A stretch of DNA of 64,000 nt from Streptococcus toyakuensis. GTDB taxonomy: Bacteria > Bacillota > Bacilli > Lactobacillales > Streptococcaceae. The position numbers and the translations under genes are program-made. This document shows positions 35,506-44,837 of this stretch, piece by piece. Where the stretch lies: positions 1,311,001 through 1,375,000 of the forward strand of contig NZ_AP024523.1 of NCBI RefSeq assembly GCF_024346585.1, in the 5' to 3' direction. Within the stretch, counting starts at the first letter, position 1. Every line of letters begins with the position of its first letter. A model generated the notes under the pieces. It ran no database searches. It had not been told where the DNA came from and worked only from the letters and a program-made list of their open reading frames with translations.

Positions 35506-36411
35506 TTATAGGTAAAGGAATTTGAAGATAGCTACTGCCGCAATTGCTGCTGCAATCGGTGCTACTACTGGTACCCAAGAATACCACCATTTTGAATCAC
35601 CTTTGTGCTCACCAAGAACTGATTTTGGAAGGAAAGCATGAAGGAGACGTGGTCCCAAGTCACGGGCTGGGTTCAAGGCAGGCCCTGTAGGTCCACCAAG
35701 TGATGTTACCAAGGCCATAACAAGGAATCCAAGTGCCAAGTGAGCAATTCCAAGACCAGAAGTCATAAATGGCGCTACTTGTTCTTTAGCTTGGTCAAGT
35801 GCTGCTGTTACTTGTTCTTGAGGAATTGTTTGACCTTGAGTAGTTGCTTGTGCAACTTGAGCATTGATAGCAGCTTGTGCTTTTGATACTAGTTCAGCAC
35901 CAAAGAAGTTTTTAGTCATACCAAGGGCTGCAAAGAAAAGAACAAATGAACCAACAAACTCATTTACAAAACCATTAATAGTTGACGCAAAATGTGATTC
36001 TTTTGTACCATTATCCAAACTTGAAATTGTTGAGAAAGTACCCAAGATGTTGTTTGGATTTTCAGTTTTCAAGTAGTATGGGCGGTGTGTTGCCACAACC
36101 AAGGCTTGACCAAAGATAGCACCCAAAACTTGTGCGATGATATAAGGCGCAACTTGTGCCCAAGGGAAGAGACCGCTGATCGCAAGTCCAAGAGTGAAGG
36201 CTGGGTTGATGTGGTTTCCAGATACGTTACCAAACATCAAGGCTGGGATCATAACCCCCATACCGTAACCAACAGCGATAACGATCCAGCCACTTTGGTG
36301 ACCTTTCGTACCTTTAAGTTCAACGTTGGCAACTGCACCATTTCCAAGAATGACCAAAATAGCAGTTCCCAAAAATTCAGTGGCATATTTAATTGCCCAT
36401 GTGAAATCCAT
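35506..36411 (-). CDS. Aquaporin family protein (glycerol/water facilitator)
   Basis: MIP-family channel, 301 aa. The two pore boxes are intact: NPA at residues 69-71 (GNHINPAFTLG) and NPA in LNPARDLGPRLLH (about residue 247). The Asp after NPAR is typical of glycerol-conducting members. An extra hydrophilic Ala/Gln-rich stretch (about residues 178-220, with AQVAQATTQGQTIPQEQV) is inserted between the fourth and fifth membrane segments; a loop of this size is typical of lactic acid bacterial aquaglyceroporins. Monocistronic with its own promoter and terminator. Confidence 0.92.
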   Translation of the reverse strand: MDFTWAIKYATEFLGTAILVILGNGAVANVELKGTKGHQSGWIVIAVGYGMGVMIPALMFGNVSGNHINPAFTLGLAISGLFPWAQVAPYIIAQVLGAIFGQALVVATHRPYYLKTENPNNILGTFSTISSLDNGTKESHFASTINGFVNEFVGSFVLFFAALGMTKNFFGAELVSKAQAAINAQVAQATTQGQTIPQEQVTAALDQAKEQVAPFMTSGLGIAHLALGFLVMALVTSLGGPTGPALNPARDLGPRLLHAFLPKSVLGEHKGDSKWWYSWVPVVAPIAAAIAAVAIFKFLYL

Positions 36412-36448
36412 TTGATAGATTCTCCTTAAAATTTTTTAGACAATCCTT

Positions 36449-36477
36449 ATTCTATCAATTTTTATATCTTTTAGCAA
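36449..36477 (-). promoter_or_regulatory. Promoter of the aquaglyceroporin gene
   Basis: Minus strand TTGCTA (36472-36477), 17-bp spacer, TGA-TAGAAT (36449-36454). Confidence 0.75.
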
Positions 36478-36524
36478 CAGGTTTTCTAAAAGAATATATA
36501 AGAAAGCGGTTTTATTTCTCTTGT

Positions 36525-36562
36525 TAAAACAAAAGGATTAAGGTGGTGCATTTCCTTAATCC
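36525..36562 (-). terminator. Terminator of the esterase/ATP-grasp operon
   Basis: Perfect arms GGATTAAGG (36535-36543) and CCTTAATCC (36554-36562), then TTTTGTTTT on the minus strand. Confidence 0.85.
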
Positions 36563-36570
36563 GAGAGTTC

Positions 36571-37737
36571 TTATTCTTGACGTTGTCCGAAATCTGCAAT
36601 CATCTGCTCCATTTCTTGTCGACTCAGAGTTGTCAGCATATAAAGGTAATCTCCTTGAAGTTCCGCGAAGGCTGCTGGCATGATTTTTTTAACCTTGAAC
36701 TGCTGGCTATATTTGGCAAGCAAATCCTCTTCTGAATAGACATAATGAGCATTTGCACGGCGAGAAGTAGCCAAACAATACTGAGGGGCAAACTCTGATG
36801 CAGGAAACTCTTCTCCCGCAACAATAGCTGCATAACCACGATAGAGGTCCAAAGAGTGAGCAAAGTTATAAACATCAATTGTAAAACCACCTGCAGGACG
36901 GTTATTGTACTCAATGGCAATGTAATCGTCCCCTTCGCGGAAGAACTCGATATGGAAGAACCGTTCTTTCATACCAAATTCTTTGACGATAGCCTCACCA
37001 TATTTACGTAATTTGGGATCCATATCCTTAAGAACATAGTAGGAATTGTCCATCTTATACATCATGAGATCAAGCGGTGTATAGGCGTAGTCAAAGGTTG
37101 TTGAAAAGACAATCTTACCATCCTTGTCCACAAGCCCATCAAAGGTACAGATTTCGCTGGAAGTGACAAATTTTTCAAAGAAATAAACAGTTGAATGATC
37201 CCATTCGGCCTTGAAGTGATTGATATCGTCTTCAGTCTCAAGTTTAAAGGTTGCGGCTGCCCCAACTCCATTATCAGGTTTGGCAATCATTGGAAGACCG
37301 ATTTCTTTCACTGCTTGATCCACATCTGCTTCCGTCTTAATAACAGCTCCAGGGACTACAGGGACACCAGCTTTTTTGAAGAGTTTCTTCATTTCAGACT
37401 TATATTTTGTCTTTTTGAGATCCTCTGGTTTGGCACCAAAGACATTGAATTGTTCTCTGAGTGCTGCGTCCAGCTCAAGCCAGTATTCATTATGAGATTC
37501 GATGCGATCAATTGGGCCATGCTTATAAAAGAGAAAAGCAACTGCACGTTTGACTTCGTCTGTGTTCTCAAGATTATCAACACGGAAATATTCTGTCAGG
37601 CTATTACGTAAAGGTTCATCCAATTGCTCGTAAGGCTCTTGACCAATTCCCAAGACGGTAATACCTTTATTGGCTAGTTCGATGGTAAACTGTTGAAAGT
37701 TTTGTGGATAGTAGGGAGAAATAACAAGGTAATTCAT
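36571..37737 (-). CDS. ATP-grasp domain ligase of unknown substrate
   Basis: The 388-aa protein has an N-terminal Rossmann-like part (MNYLVISPYYPQNFQQFTIE) and an ATP-grasp core. The core shows the glycine-rich lid region GLPMIAKPDNGVGAAATFKL and metal-binding phrase HIEFFREGDDYIAIEYNNRP (Glu/Asn ligands). It belongs with biotin-carboxylase-like/peptide ligases that join a carboxylate to an amine or thiol through an acyl phosphate. It is the third gene behind two esterases, with a 12-nt gap, so it probably acts on the same compound. No known pathway is indicated. Confidence 0.8.
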   Translation of the reverse strand: MNYLVISPYYPQNFQQFTIELANKGITVLGIGQEPYEQLDEPLRNSLTEYFRVDNLENTDEVKRAVAFLFYKHGPIDRIESHNEYWLELDAALREQFNVFGAKPEDLKKTKYKSEMKKLFKKAGVPVVPGAVIKTEADVDQAVKEIGLPMIAKPDNGVGAAATFKLETEDDINHFKAEWDHSTVYFFEKFVTSSEICTFDGLVDKDGKIVFSTTFDYAYTPLDLMMYKMDNSYYVLKDMDPKLRKYGEAIVKEFGMKERFFHIEFFREGDDYIAIEYNNRPAGGFTIDVYNFAHSLDLYRGYAAIVAGEEFPASEFAPQYCLATSRRANAHYVYSEEDLLAKYSQQFKVKKIMPAAFAELQGDYLYMLTTLSRQEMEQMIADFGQRQE

Positions 37738-37749
37738 AGGTCACTCCTT

Positions 37750-38490
37750 TTATAAATAGAGATTGCCGAGGAAATAAGGCATTTGTTTGCGCCACCATTC
37801 CCAGTCGTGGGCGACATCGTGTCCCCATTCAGCAAACCAGGCTGGAATTTGTTTCTGGTCAAAGGCTTCTTTAAGCTTGTAGAAAGATGGTAGACCGTCT
37901 TGTTCCCAGGCTCCAAGACCCGTACACAGCACAATCTCTGCCTGACGGTAACGGTCAATAAACCAGCCGTCATTCTGATTCCAGATATAATCTACTGGCG
38001 AGTTTTGATAAATAGCATCGTCATTGTAGTAATCGCCAACAAAGAAACGTGCGTCGTAAACACCACTAAGAGCAATCACCTTGGTAAAGACATCTGGATG
38101 TTGGAGAAAAAAGTTGACTGCATGGTAGGCGCCCATCGAGCAACCTGTCGTCATCATACCATCAAACCAACCTGTCTTATGCTTGATAAAAGGAATGGCC
38201 TCATCAATCACATAGCGCTCGTAGGCACGGTGCATCTCTGCTTGGTCGTGACCATTTTTCCAAGTGGCCAACCAGCTCTCACTGTCTACACTGGATAGGG
38301 TAAAAAACTGGACACGGCCTTCCTCGATAAAGGAAGCACAAGCATCAATCATGCCAAAATCATAGTATTCATTGTGACTACCACCTGATGAAGCAAAGAC
38401 CACAACTGGAATCCCAGCATGTCCATAACGATTAAGATACATTTCACGGTTAAGATTGCCACTCCAGTGGCTAAGGTTTTCAATATGCAT
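37750..38490 (-). CDS. Esterase family alpha/beta hydrolase (second of a pair)
   Basis: The 246-aa PF00756-type esterase has nucleophile elbow GCSMG (in TTGCSMGAYHAVNFFL, about residue 120), a likely acidic residue in the C-terminal half and a late His in FAEWGHDVAHDWEWWRKQ. No signal peptide. It shares operon and fold, but little sequence, with the esterase 20 nt upstream. The substrate is unknown; S-formylglutathione hydrolase and enterochelin esterase are fold relatives only. Confidence 0.82.
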   Translation of the reverse strand: MHIENLSHWSGNLNREMYLNRYGHAGIPVVVFASSGGSHNEYYDFGMIDACASFIEEGRVQFFTLSSVDSESWLATWKNGHDQAEMHRAYERYVIDEAIPFIKHKTGWFDGMMTTGCSMGAYHAVNFFLQHPDVFTKVIALSGVYDARFFVGDYYNDDAIYQNSPVDYIWNQNDGWFIDRYRQAEIVLCTGLGAWEQDGLPSFYKLKEAFDQKQIPAWFAEWGHDVAHDWEWWRKQMPYFLGNLYL

Positions 38491-38510
38491 TTGATTTCTC
38501 CTTTTCTAAC

Positions 38511-39335
38511 TTACCATTTCTCTGCAAAAAATCTCAGACAGTCTGGTAAATTCTCCGACCAAGGGATTTCACTATGGATGGCACCAGACTGAACTTTCAA
38601 GACAAGATTATCTAAGTGCACCCCACCTGATATCAAATCATGGTAATACCGAAGAGACGAATCGATATAGGCTTGTTTGATATTACCAGCCATCAGGGTC
38701 TTGTCCGTATCATCTGCTTCTTCAGTTCCAACATAGATAAAGATACGCTGGTCAGACGATAGTTTCTTGCGTTCAATATAGCGATTAAAGGCTTCTTGAT
38801 GGAGCCAGTTGGCAGATGAAAAGGCCCCTAAACAGCCAATTTGGTCTTGGTATTCCAAACCGATAAACTGGGTAATATTGCCGCCTAGTGAGGAACCAAT
38901 CATAGCCGTATGCTGGCGGTCAGATTTGGTACGGTAGGTCTCATCGATAAAAGGTTTGACCACCTCCATGACAAACTCGGCATACTCCACACCCTTACCA
39001 CCAAACTGCTGCCCTGGGATAGGAGATTCTTGGAACTTCCAAGCCGCATACTCATTCATCCGCCCCATACCATCATTGTCAATGGCAACGACAATCATGC
39101 GACTGATGTCAGGATTACGCTTAATAGCTGGGATAATCTTCCATGAATGGCCAATGAAGGACTCTTTACTATAAAAAACATTTTGCCCGTCATGAAAGTA
39201 AACAACAGGATAGGAACGATCCGTGTCTTTCTCATAATCTTTAGGCAGAAGAACACGTACACGGCGTTCCTTACCTGTATAAGGAACCTTGAGTTTGTGT
39301 TCTTTCATTTTTAAATAAAAGTAGGATTGATTCAT
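38511..39335 (-). CDS. Esterase family alpha/beta hydrolase (first of a pair)
   Basis: Putative esterase of the PF00756 (Fes/YbbA-like) fold, about 274 aa. It carries YPVVYFHDGQNVFYSKESF at the front, the nucleophile elbow GSSLG (MIGSSLGGNITQF) and a late His in GAIHSEIPWSENL. I prefer ATG 39335 (NQSYFYLK) over an in-frame TTG at 39359, because the extended -10 TGA-TATAAT (forward 39371-39376) would put the transcript start only a few bases before that TTG. First gene of the esterase-esterase-ATP-grasp operon. Confidence 0.82.
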   Translation of the reverse strand: MNQSYFYLKMKEHKLKVPYTGKERRVRVLLPKDYEKDTDRSYPVVYFHDGQNVFYSKESFIGHSWKIIPAIKRNPDISRMIVVAIDNDGMGRMNEYAAWKFQESPIPGQQFGGKGVEYAEFVMEVVKPFIDETYRTKSDRQHTAMIGSSLGGNITQFIGLEYQDQIGCLGAFSSANWLHQEAFNRYIERKKLSSDQRIFIYVGTEEADDTDKTLMAGNIKQAYIDSSLRYYHDLISGGVHLDNLVLKVQSGAIHSEIPWSENLPDCLRFFAEKW

Positions 39336-39390
39336 TGTCAGAAAACTCTCTATATTCAAAATTTTATTTTATTATATCACAATTATAGAA

Positions 39391-39437
39391 AAAAAGTTAG
39401 TTTTGCTTCCATTTTTGGAATTAAAAACTAACTTTTT
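39391..39437 (-). terminator. thiI terminator
   Basis: AAAAAGTTAGTTTT (39391-39404) and AAAAACTAACTTTTT (39423-39437) form a long stem; T-rich on the minus-strand exit. Confidence 0.8.
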
Positions 39438-39471
39438 CATTTATTTTTCTAAATTCTTCTGGATTTTCTGA

Positions 39472-40686
39472 TTAGAGCAAATTATCAATCAAGTCATCCA
39501 CTTCATCTTTTTCAGCCTGCGGTGTAATCTCAGTAATCATGATTCCAGCCACAGCTCGCTCTACTAATCCTTCAACATCCATACGCGCTTCGTACTGCTC
39601 CGCATTCTTAATCTTAGGATTTGTTTTCGGACGATCTGGCGCAAAAATGGTACAACAGTCTTCAAAAGGCTGGATAGAAATTTCAAAGGTGTCAATTTCC
39701 TGAGCAATGTCAATAATTTCCAACTTATCCATTGTCACAACTGGACGGATGATGGGAGTGTTGGTAACCGCATTGATAGCCTGCATGCTCTCCAAGGTTT
39801 GGCTGGCTACTTGACCTAGGCTTTCCCCATTTATGATAACTAAACCATTTCGTACCTCACGAATACGATCTGTAATCCGCATCATAAAGCGACGAGTTAG
39901 AGTCATTAAGTAAGCTTCGGGCGCTTTGGCCTTGATTTCCTCTTGAATCTCTGTAAAAGGAACTTCGATAAACTGGATATTTCCACCAAACTTGGTCAAT
40001 TTACGGGTCAAATCTTGGGCTTTCTTGAGAGCGCCTGGACTAGTATAAGGTGGGCTGGCAAAGTGAACGGCCTCTATATCTACCCCTCGTTTAAGCGCTA
40101 GATAGCCAGCTACAGGGGAATCGATTCCTCCTGACAACATGAGCATGCCTTTACCTGAAGTTCCAACTGGCAAACCACCAGCCCCACGAATGGTTTCATA
40201 AGAAAGATAGGCTGCTTCTTCACGTATCTCCACCTGAAGATTGATGTCAGGACTTTTCATTTGAGCTTGCACATTTGGAATAGCTTCAAAAACAGCACCT
40301 CCAAGGGTTTGATTGAGTTCACGACTATCCAACTCAAAGTTGTGGTCGCTACGCTTGCTAGAAATTTTAAAGGTCATGCCATCCTTGTAGATGTCCTGCA
40401 TAATCTCTTGGACAGAAGACTTCAGAACTTCTACAGATTTTTCAACCTTATAAACAGGGGAAAAGTTTTGAATTCCAAAAACTTGTTTAAGCGATTCTGC
40501 TACTGCTGTATAATCTGCTCCATTGAGGTAAGCGTGGGCACGGTCACGATCTGCCGTTACCTTAACTTGGGGATAGATAGACAAAACGTCTGAAATATTA
40601 TTGCGAAGTTTATTGATGAAACGCATACGGTTTTTGCCCTTGGTTGACAGCTCACCGTAGCGAATCATAATTTCTGAATACTGCAT
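39472..40686 (-). CDS. thiI: tRNA 4-thiouridine synthase ThiI
   Basis: Adenylates U8 of tRNA and places sulfur to make s4U; in some bacteria it also serves thiamine synthesis. The 404-aa protein has an N-terminal ferredoxin-like/THUMP part and the PP-loop [17 protein letters not shown] (about residue 185). It ends without a C-terminal rhodanese domain, as in Bacillus ThiI, so sulfur should come directly from the cysteine desulfurase encoded 8 nt upstream. Start ATG follows AGGAGCATTC. Confidence 0.95.
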   Translation of the reverse strand: MQYSEIMIRYGELSTKGKNRMRFINKLRNNISDVLSIYPQVKVTADRDRAHAYLNGADYTAVAESLKQVFGIQNFSPVYKVEKSVEVLKSSVQEIMQDIYKDGMTFKISSKRSDHNFELDSRELNQTLGGAVFEAIPNVQAQMKSPDINLQVEIREEAAYLSYETIRGAGGLPVGTSGKGMLMLSGGIDSPVAGYLALKRGVDIEAVHFASPPYTSPGALKKAQDLTRKLTKFGGNIQFIEVPFTEIQEEIKAKAPEAYLMTLTRRFMMRITDRIREVRNGLVIINGESLGQVASQTLESMQAINAVTNTPIIRPVVTMDKLEIIDIAQEIDTFEISIQPFEDCCTIFAPDRPKTNPKIKNAEQYEARMDVEGLVERAVAGIMITEITPQAEKDEVDDLIDNLL

Positions 40687-40694
40687 GAATGCTC

Positions 40695-41837
40695 CTATCT
40701 TACTTTTCTAGTTTGATTGTAAATCAATTTTAACTTGGTCAAGAACTGCTCGACCTGACTCATATCATTTTCAAGGTCTAGGCTAAGACGCACAGCTGAC
40801 TGAGCCTTATCTTTATCTACTCCCATGGCAATCAGGGTTCCGGCTGGTTTCCCTGCCTTGGACGAACAAGCAGAGGTCGTTGAGATAAAAATATCATAGT
40901 CTTCAAAGGCGTGAACGATGACTTCACCACGAACACCCTTGATTCCAAAAGTCAGAATATGAGGGGCAAAGTCTTCCTCATCTGAAAAGACAGAAATATC
41001 TGGATAGTCCAGAAGTGCTTGGCGAATCACTGCCTTCATCTGACCAGTCTTGCTAGTAAAGATATCTAGCTTTTCCATAGACAAGCGGAGAGCCTTGGCT
41101 GTCGCTGCAATTCCTGCCATATTTTCAGTTGTCGAACGGTAATCACGTTCCTGACCACCACCTGTTAAAAGAGGCGTAATCTTCTTGCCAGACTTGATAT
41201 AGACAAATCCAACACCTCGAACTCCGTGAAACTTGTGACTAGAGAAAGTCGCAGAATCCACTCGTTCTGTCAGATACTTTTCAGTCGGAATCTTGGCAAG
41301 TGCCTGAACCGCATCAACGTGGAAGGAAATAGTTGGCTTGTCTGCCAATAGTTCTGAAATAGCTTGAATAGGTTGAATCGAGCCGATTTCATTGTTCACA
41401 GCCATGACGGAAACGAGAGTCGTATCAGGTCTTATCAAATCTGATAACGCTTCAACATCTACAAATCCTTTGTTATCAACTGGAGCAAAATCTACTTCAA
41501 ATCCTTGACTTTTCAACCAAAGGGCTGACTCTTTGACTGCCGGATGTTCAATGGCTGATACAATGATGTGCTTTCCAAACTGAGCCTTTTCAAAGGCCAC
41601 ACCCTTGATAACCCAGTTATCTCCTTCTGTCCCACCAGAAGTAAAGAAGATTTCCTCACTTTTCTTACCGATTAAATCTGCAATTTGCTGACGAGAAGCA
41701 TCTAAGATTCGTGTTGCCTGATCTCCCAAACGATGGAGACTAGATGGATTTCCTAAAATTTTTGAAGCGACCTGCATATAAGTTTCAAGGGCTTCAGGAT
41801 AGGGCTTGGTCGTCGCCGAATTATCAAAGTAAATCAT
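40695..41837 (-). CDS. Cysteine desulfurase (NifS/IscS family), ThiI partner
   Basis: PLP enzyme that removes sulfur from cysteine. The PLP lysine is K202 ([13 protein letters not shown]) and the catalytic loop Cys is C324 ([13 protein letters not shown]). Length 380 aa is typical for the NifZ-type desulfurase that partners a rhodanese-less ThiI. The minus-strand promoter is TTGTCG (41893-41898), 17 bp, TACAAT (41870-41875), followed by a short leader. Operon with thiI. Confidence 0.94.
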   Translation of the reverse strand: MIYFDNSATTKPYPEALETYMQVASKILGNPSSLHRLGDQATRILDASRQQIADLIGKKSEEIFFTSGGTEGDNWVIKGVAFEKAQFGKHIIVSAIEHPAVKESALWLKSQGFEVDFAPVDNKGFVDVEALSDLIRPDTTLVSVMAVNNEIGSIQPIQAISELLADKPTISFHVDAVQALAKIPTEKYLTERVDSATFSSHKFHGVRGVGFVYIKSGKKITPLLTGGGQERDYRSTTENMAGIAATAKALRLSMEKLDIFTSKTGQMKAVIRQALLDYPDISVFSDEEDFAPHILTFGIKGVRGEVIVHAFEDYDIFISTTSACSSKAGKPAGTLIAMGVDKDKAQSAVRLSLDLENDMSQVEQFLTKLKLIYNQTRKVR

Positions 41838-41975
41838 GTTTTCTCACGCTTTCTAAAATCACTCCTTCTATTGTATCATGAAACGGAGTCTGCGACAAGA
41901 AAGGGCAATTCCTCTTTTTTTAAGATTTTTTTAAAGAAATGCGGTATAATAAATTTTAATTAAAGGAGAGAATAT

Positions 41976-42407
41976 ATGTCTAATTATCGTAGAACTTCAA
42001 AACCAAAAACAGAACACATCAAAAAAGGCTTTACGGTCTTTCAAAAAACTGTTGCCACTATCGGTAGTATCCTTGGCTTAATTACTGCAAGTATCACTAT
42101 CATGAACGCCTTGGATAATAATAAAAATACTAAAAAAGAACCTACGACAAGCCAGACGACAACAATTGTCAAAGAAATTCAAAAGGAATCCCCTCAGGAA
42201 AACACTAGTCCCAATAAGGAAAATAACACTTCTCAAGAAAAAACACAGCAAGAGGAAACACCAAAATCTAGCGTCAAGGAAGAGAAAAAAGAAGAGCAGA
42301 AAGCAGCAACTCAGGATTCTTCTACTCCTACTCCAAGTAAACCTGCCACTGATAATGAAAAACAGTCCAATAATACTCCAACTTCGGAAAATAAAACTAA
42401 TCAATAA
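41976..42407 (+). CDS. Small single-pass membrane protein (DUF6556-like)
   Basis: The 143-aa protein has a basic N-terminus (NYRRTSKPKTEHIKKGF), one membrane segment (about residues 28-45, VATIGSILGLITASITIM) and a long low-complexity hydrophilic tail rich in Lys, Glu, Ser, Thr and Gln. The tail is probably outside and disordered. Small proteins of this kind occur next to nifS in mitis-group streptococci. Function unknown. It is preceded by TATAAT (41945-41950) and AAAGGAGAGAATAT. Confidence 0.8.
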   Translation: MSNYRRTSKPKTEHIKKGFTVFQKTVATIGSILGLITASITIMNALDNNKNTKKEPTTSQTTTIVKEIQKESPQENTSPNKENNTSQEKTQQEETPKSSVKEEKKEEQKAATQDSSTPTPSKPATDNEKQSNNTPTSENKTNQ

Positions 42408-42411
42408 TCAC

Positions 42412-42453
42412 TAAAATAGCCTCCTTCCAAGCTTGGAAAGAAGCTATTTTTTT
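42412..42453. terminator. Bidirectional terminator between the small membrane gene and ftsK
   Basis: AAAATAGC ... CTTCCAA-GC-TTGGAAAG ... GCTATTTT, an interrupted hairpin with A and T runs, between convergent genes. Confidence 0.85.
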
Positions 42454-44752
42454 ATTGTTGTAAAACTTTTCTTGGTTTGGTACCTTCAGCTGGGCCAATG
42501 ACACCTGCCATCTCAAGTTCTTCCATAAGGCGGGTCGCACGGTTAAATCCAACTGATAAACGACGCTGAATCATAGATGCGCTGGCTTTCTGGGTCTCAA
42601 TGACCAAAGCCTTGGCTTCTTCAAAGAGCGGGTCACCACCAGATTCACCATCTGAAAATTCACCTTCATTTTCAGAAACCTCACCTGGATCAAAACTCTC
42701 ATCGTAGTCCGCATCAGCCTGAGCCTTGATGAAGTTTACGATACGTTCGACATCATCATCCGAGATAAAGGAGCCTTGGAGACGAACTGGATGATTTTCA
42801 TCGATTGGTTTAAAGAGCATATCTCCACGTCCAAGCAGTTTCTCAGCTCCATTTTCATCTAAAATAGTACGGGAGTCTGTTCCTGATGAAACTGCGAAAG
42901 CGACACGAGATGGGACATTGGCCTTGATCAGACCAGAAATGACGTCAACGGATGGACGCTGGGTTGCAAGAATCATGTGGATACCTGCAGCACGCGCCTT
43001 CTGTCCGAGACGAATGATAGCATCTTCCACTTCCTTGCTGGCTACCATCATAAGGTCAGCCAACTCATCCACAATTACAACAATGAGTGGTAGCGGAACC
43101 TGCTTGTACTCAGACTGAGCATTAAACTCTTCTACCTTGGCATTAAAACCTGCAATATTCCGAACTCCCACCTTGGCAAAGAGTTCATAACGATTTTCCA
43201 TTTCATCCACGACCTTTTGCAAAGCCTTGCTAGCCTTACGTGGATTGGTCACAACTGGAATCAAGAGGTGGGGAATATCATTGTAAACAGACAACTCAAC
43301 CATCTTAGGGTCCACCATCATAAACTTGACCTGGTCGGGTCTTGCTTTCATCAGAATGCTAGCGATAATGCCGTTAACCGCTACTGACTTCCCTGAACCC
43401 GTTGAACCTGCAACTAGCAAGTGGGGCATCTTGGAAAGGTCAAAAGCTCTTGCGGTGCCATTAACTGCCTTTCCTAGAGGAATTTCTAAGAGATTTTCTG
43501 CTTTCGTTTGAGATTGTTCCCATAGTTCGCGGAAGGATACCGTCGCAATCTCAGAGTTAGGAACCTCAATCCCGACTAAGGATTTACCAGGTATTGGAGC
43601 CTCAATCCGGACATCCTTGGCTGCCAAGGCTAGAGCGAGGTCATCTGCTAGATTGGAAATGCGGTTAACCCGTACACCGACTGCTGGCTTGACTTCATAC
43701 TTGGTCACTGACGGCCCAATTTCAGCCCGTTCAACCGTTACCTTAATACCAAAACTAGCAAAAGTTTCTTCTAGGATTTTGATGTTTTCACGAACGATTT
43801 TCTTCTCTTTCGACTGGTCTTTTGGTTTATCTGGGGCAAAGAGTTGTAAGCTTGGAAGTTTGTATTCAAGGGCTTCCTTTGCTGAAAAATCGACCTGAAC
43901 ATCTTCGACATCAGAGCCATCTCCCTGTTCAGTGAATTCAAGTTCAGCTTGAGGCAAGATGATCTCTGGTTCTACCCACTCTTCTTCTGGAACAGGTGGA
44001 ACGTCAAGCACAACATCTTCTGTAAGAATTTCACCCGTTTCCATATCAACAGGAGGCATATCGAGTAAGGCTTTTTCAGCCTCTTCTTTTTCTAATCTAG
44101 CCTCTTCCTCAGCCTTTTGGCGAGCTTTTTCTTCTTGTTTGACAAAACGTTCCTCTTTTCGACGCTCATGCCCTTCCCGCCATTTGGCAAAGCCTTTACT
44201 GCAAAATTCAGCAATATCGTAAACAGACCAAGGACTGACTAGGAGGGCACCCACTAAAATCAAGATAGAACCAATAAAGTAAGTACCGATATTTGAGAAG
44301 AGAAAGGCTGTTGGCACATAGAGTCCAACACCAATCAAGCCTCCACCAGCAAAACTGGTCGTTCGAAAACCAGTCAGATCCGTCACAACCTGAGCCATAG
44401 TCCCTTTTAAAACCGACTTGTCCAAACCATATTTCCAAACTAAGTAGGCCTCAAAAATCAAGAGTAAGCCAGCAAATATGGTGAAAAAACCTGATAAGAG
44501 TCCTTCCTGTTTTCGTATCCACTTGAAGAAGAGGTAGAGCAGGATACCAAATATTGCCAGATAAGCTAGGCTACCCACCAGCAAGCGAATGAAATTGTAA
44601 AGGGTTATACCTGCAGCCCCTAATTTGAAGGCTGCGAAAATCAATAAAAGGGCGATTCCTAACGAAATCAACATTCGTTGAATCGCTTCTTTTCTTTCGA
44701 GTTCTGCTTTAGACGGTCTCCGTCTTGTTTTACTTGTATTCTTGTTTGCCAT
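42452..44752 (-). CDS. ftsK: DNA translocase FtsK/SpoIIIE
   Basis: Septum-located motor that pumps chromosomal DNA during division. The 766-aa protein has four N-terminal membrane segments (to about residue 170), a charged coiled-coil linker ([20 protein letters not shown]), the RecA-like motor and the C-terminal gamma winged helix. The motor has Walker [13 protein letters not shown] (about residue 450) and Walker [12 protein letters not shown]. The gamma domain reads [20 protein letters not shown]; it reads KOPS-type sites elsewhere in the genome. Complete and typical. Confidence 0.95.
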   Translation of the reverse strand: MANKNTSKTRRRPSKAELERKEAIQRMLISLGIALLLIFAAFKLGAAGITLYNFIRLLVGSLAYLAIFGILLYLFFKWIRKQEGLLSGFFTIFAGLLLIFEAYLVWKYGLDKSVLKGTMAQVVTDLTGFRTTSFAGGGLIGVGLYVPTAFLFSNIGTYFIGSILILVGALLVSPWSVYDIAEFCSKGFAKWREGHERRKEERFVKQEEKARQKAEEEARLEKEEAEKALLDMPPVDMETGEILTEDVVLDVPPVPEEEWVEPEIILPQAELEFTEQGDGSDVEDVQVDFSAKEALEYKLPSLQLFAPDKPKDQSKEKKIVRENIKILEETFASFGIKVTVERAEIGPSVTKYEVKPAVGVRVNRISNLADDLALALAAKDVRIEAPIPGKSLVGIEVPNSEIATVSFRELWEQSQTKAENLLEIPLGKAVNGTARAFDLSKMPHLLVAGSTGSGKSVAVNGIIASILMKARPDQVKFMMVDPKMVELSVYNDIPHLLIPVVTNPRKASKALQKVVDEMENRYELFAKVGVRNIAGFNAKVEEFNAQSEYKQVPLPLIVVIVDELADLMMVASKEVEDAIIRLGQKARAAGIHMILATQRPSVDVISGLIKANVPSRVAFAVSSGTDSRTILDENGAEKLLGRGDMLFKPIDENHPVRLQGSFISDDDVERIVNFIKAQADADYDESFDPGEVSENEGEFSDGESGGDPLFEEAKALVIETQKASASMIQRRLSVGFNRATRLMEELEMAGVIGPAEGTKPRKVLQQ

Positions 44753-44789
44753 TCTTCTATTATACCATATTTCACAGGCATTTCGGAAA

Positions 44790-44822
44790 GAGAAAAAGAC
44801 TGCACCAAACGGTCCAATCTTT
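44790..44822 (-). terminator. Possible bidirectional hairpin upstream of ftsK and downstream of fruA
   Basis: AAGACTGCACC (44796-44806) and GGTCCAATCTT (44811-44821) pair with one G-U and one mismatch. On the minus strand, transcription from fruA runs into it and then a T run. Confidence 0.55.
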
Positions 44823-44837
44823 TCATTTTTCTATTTT

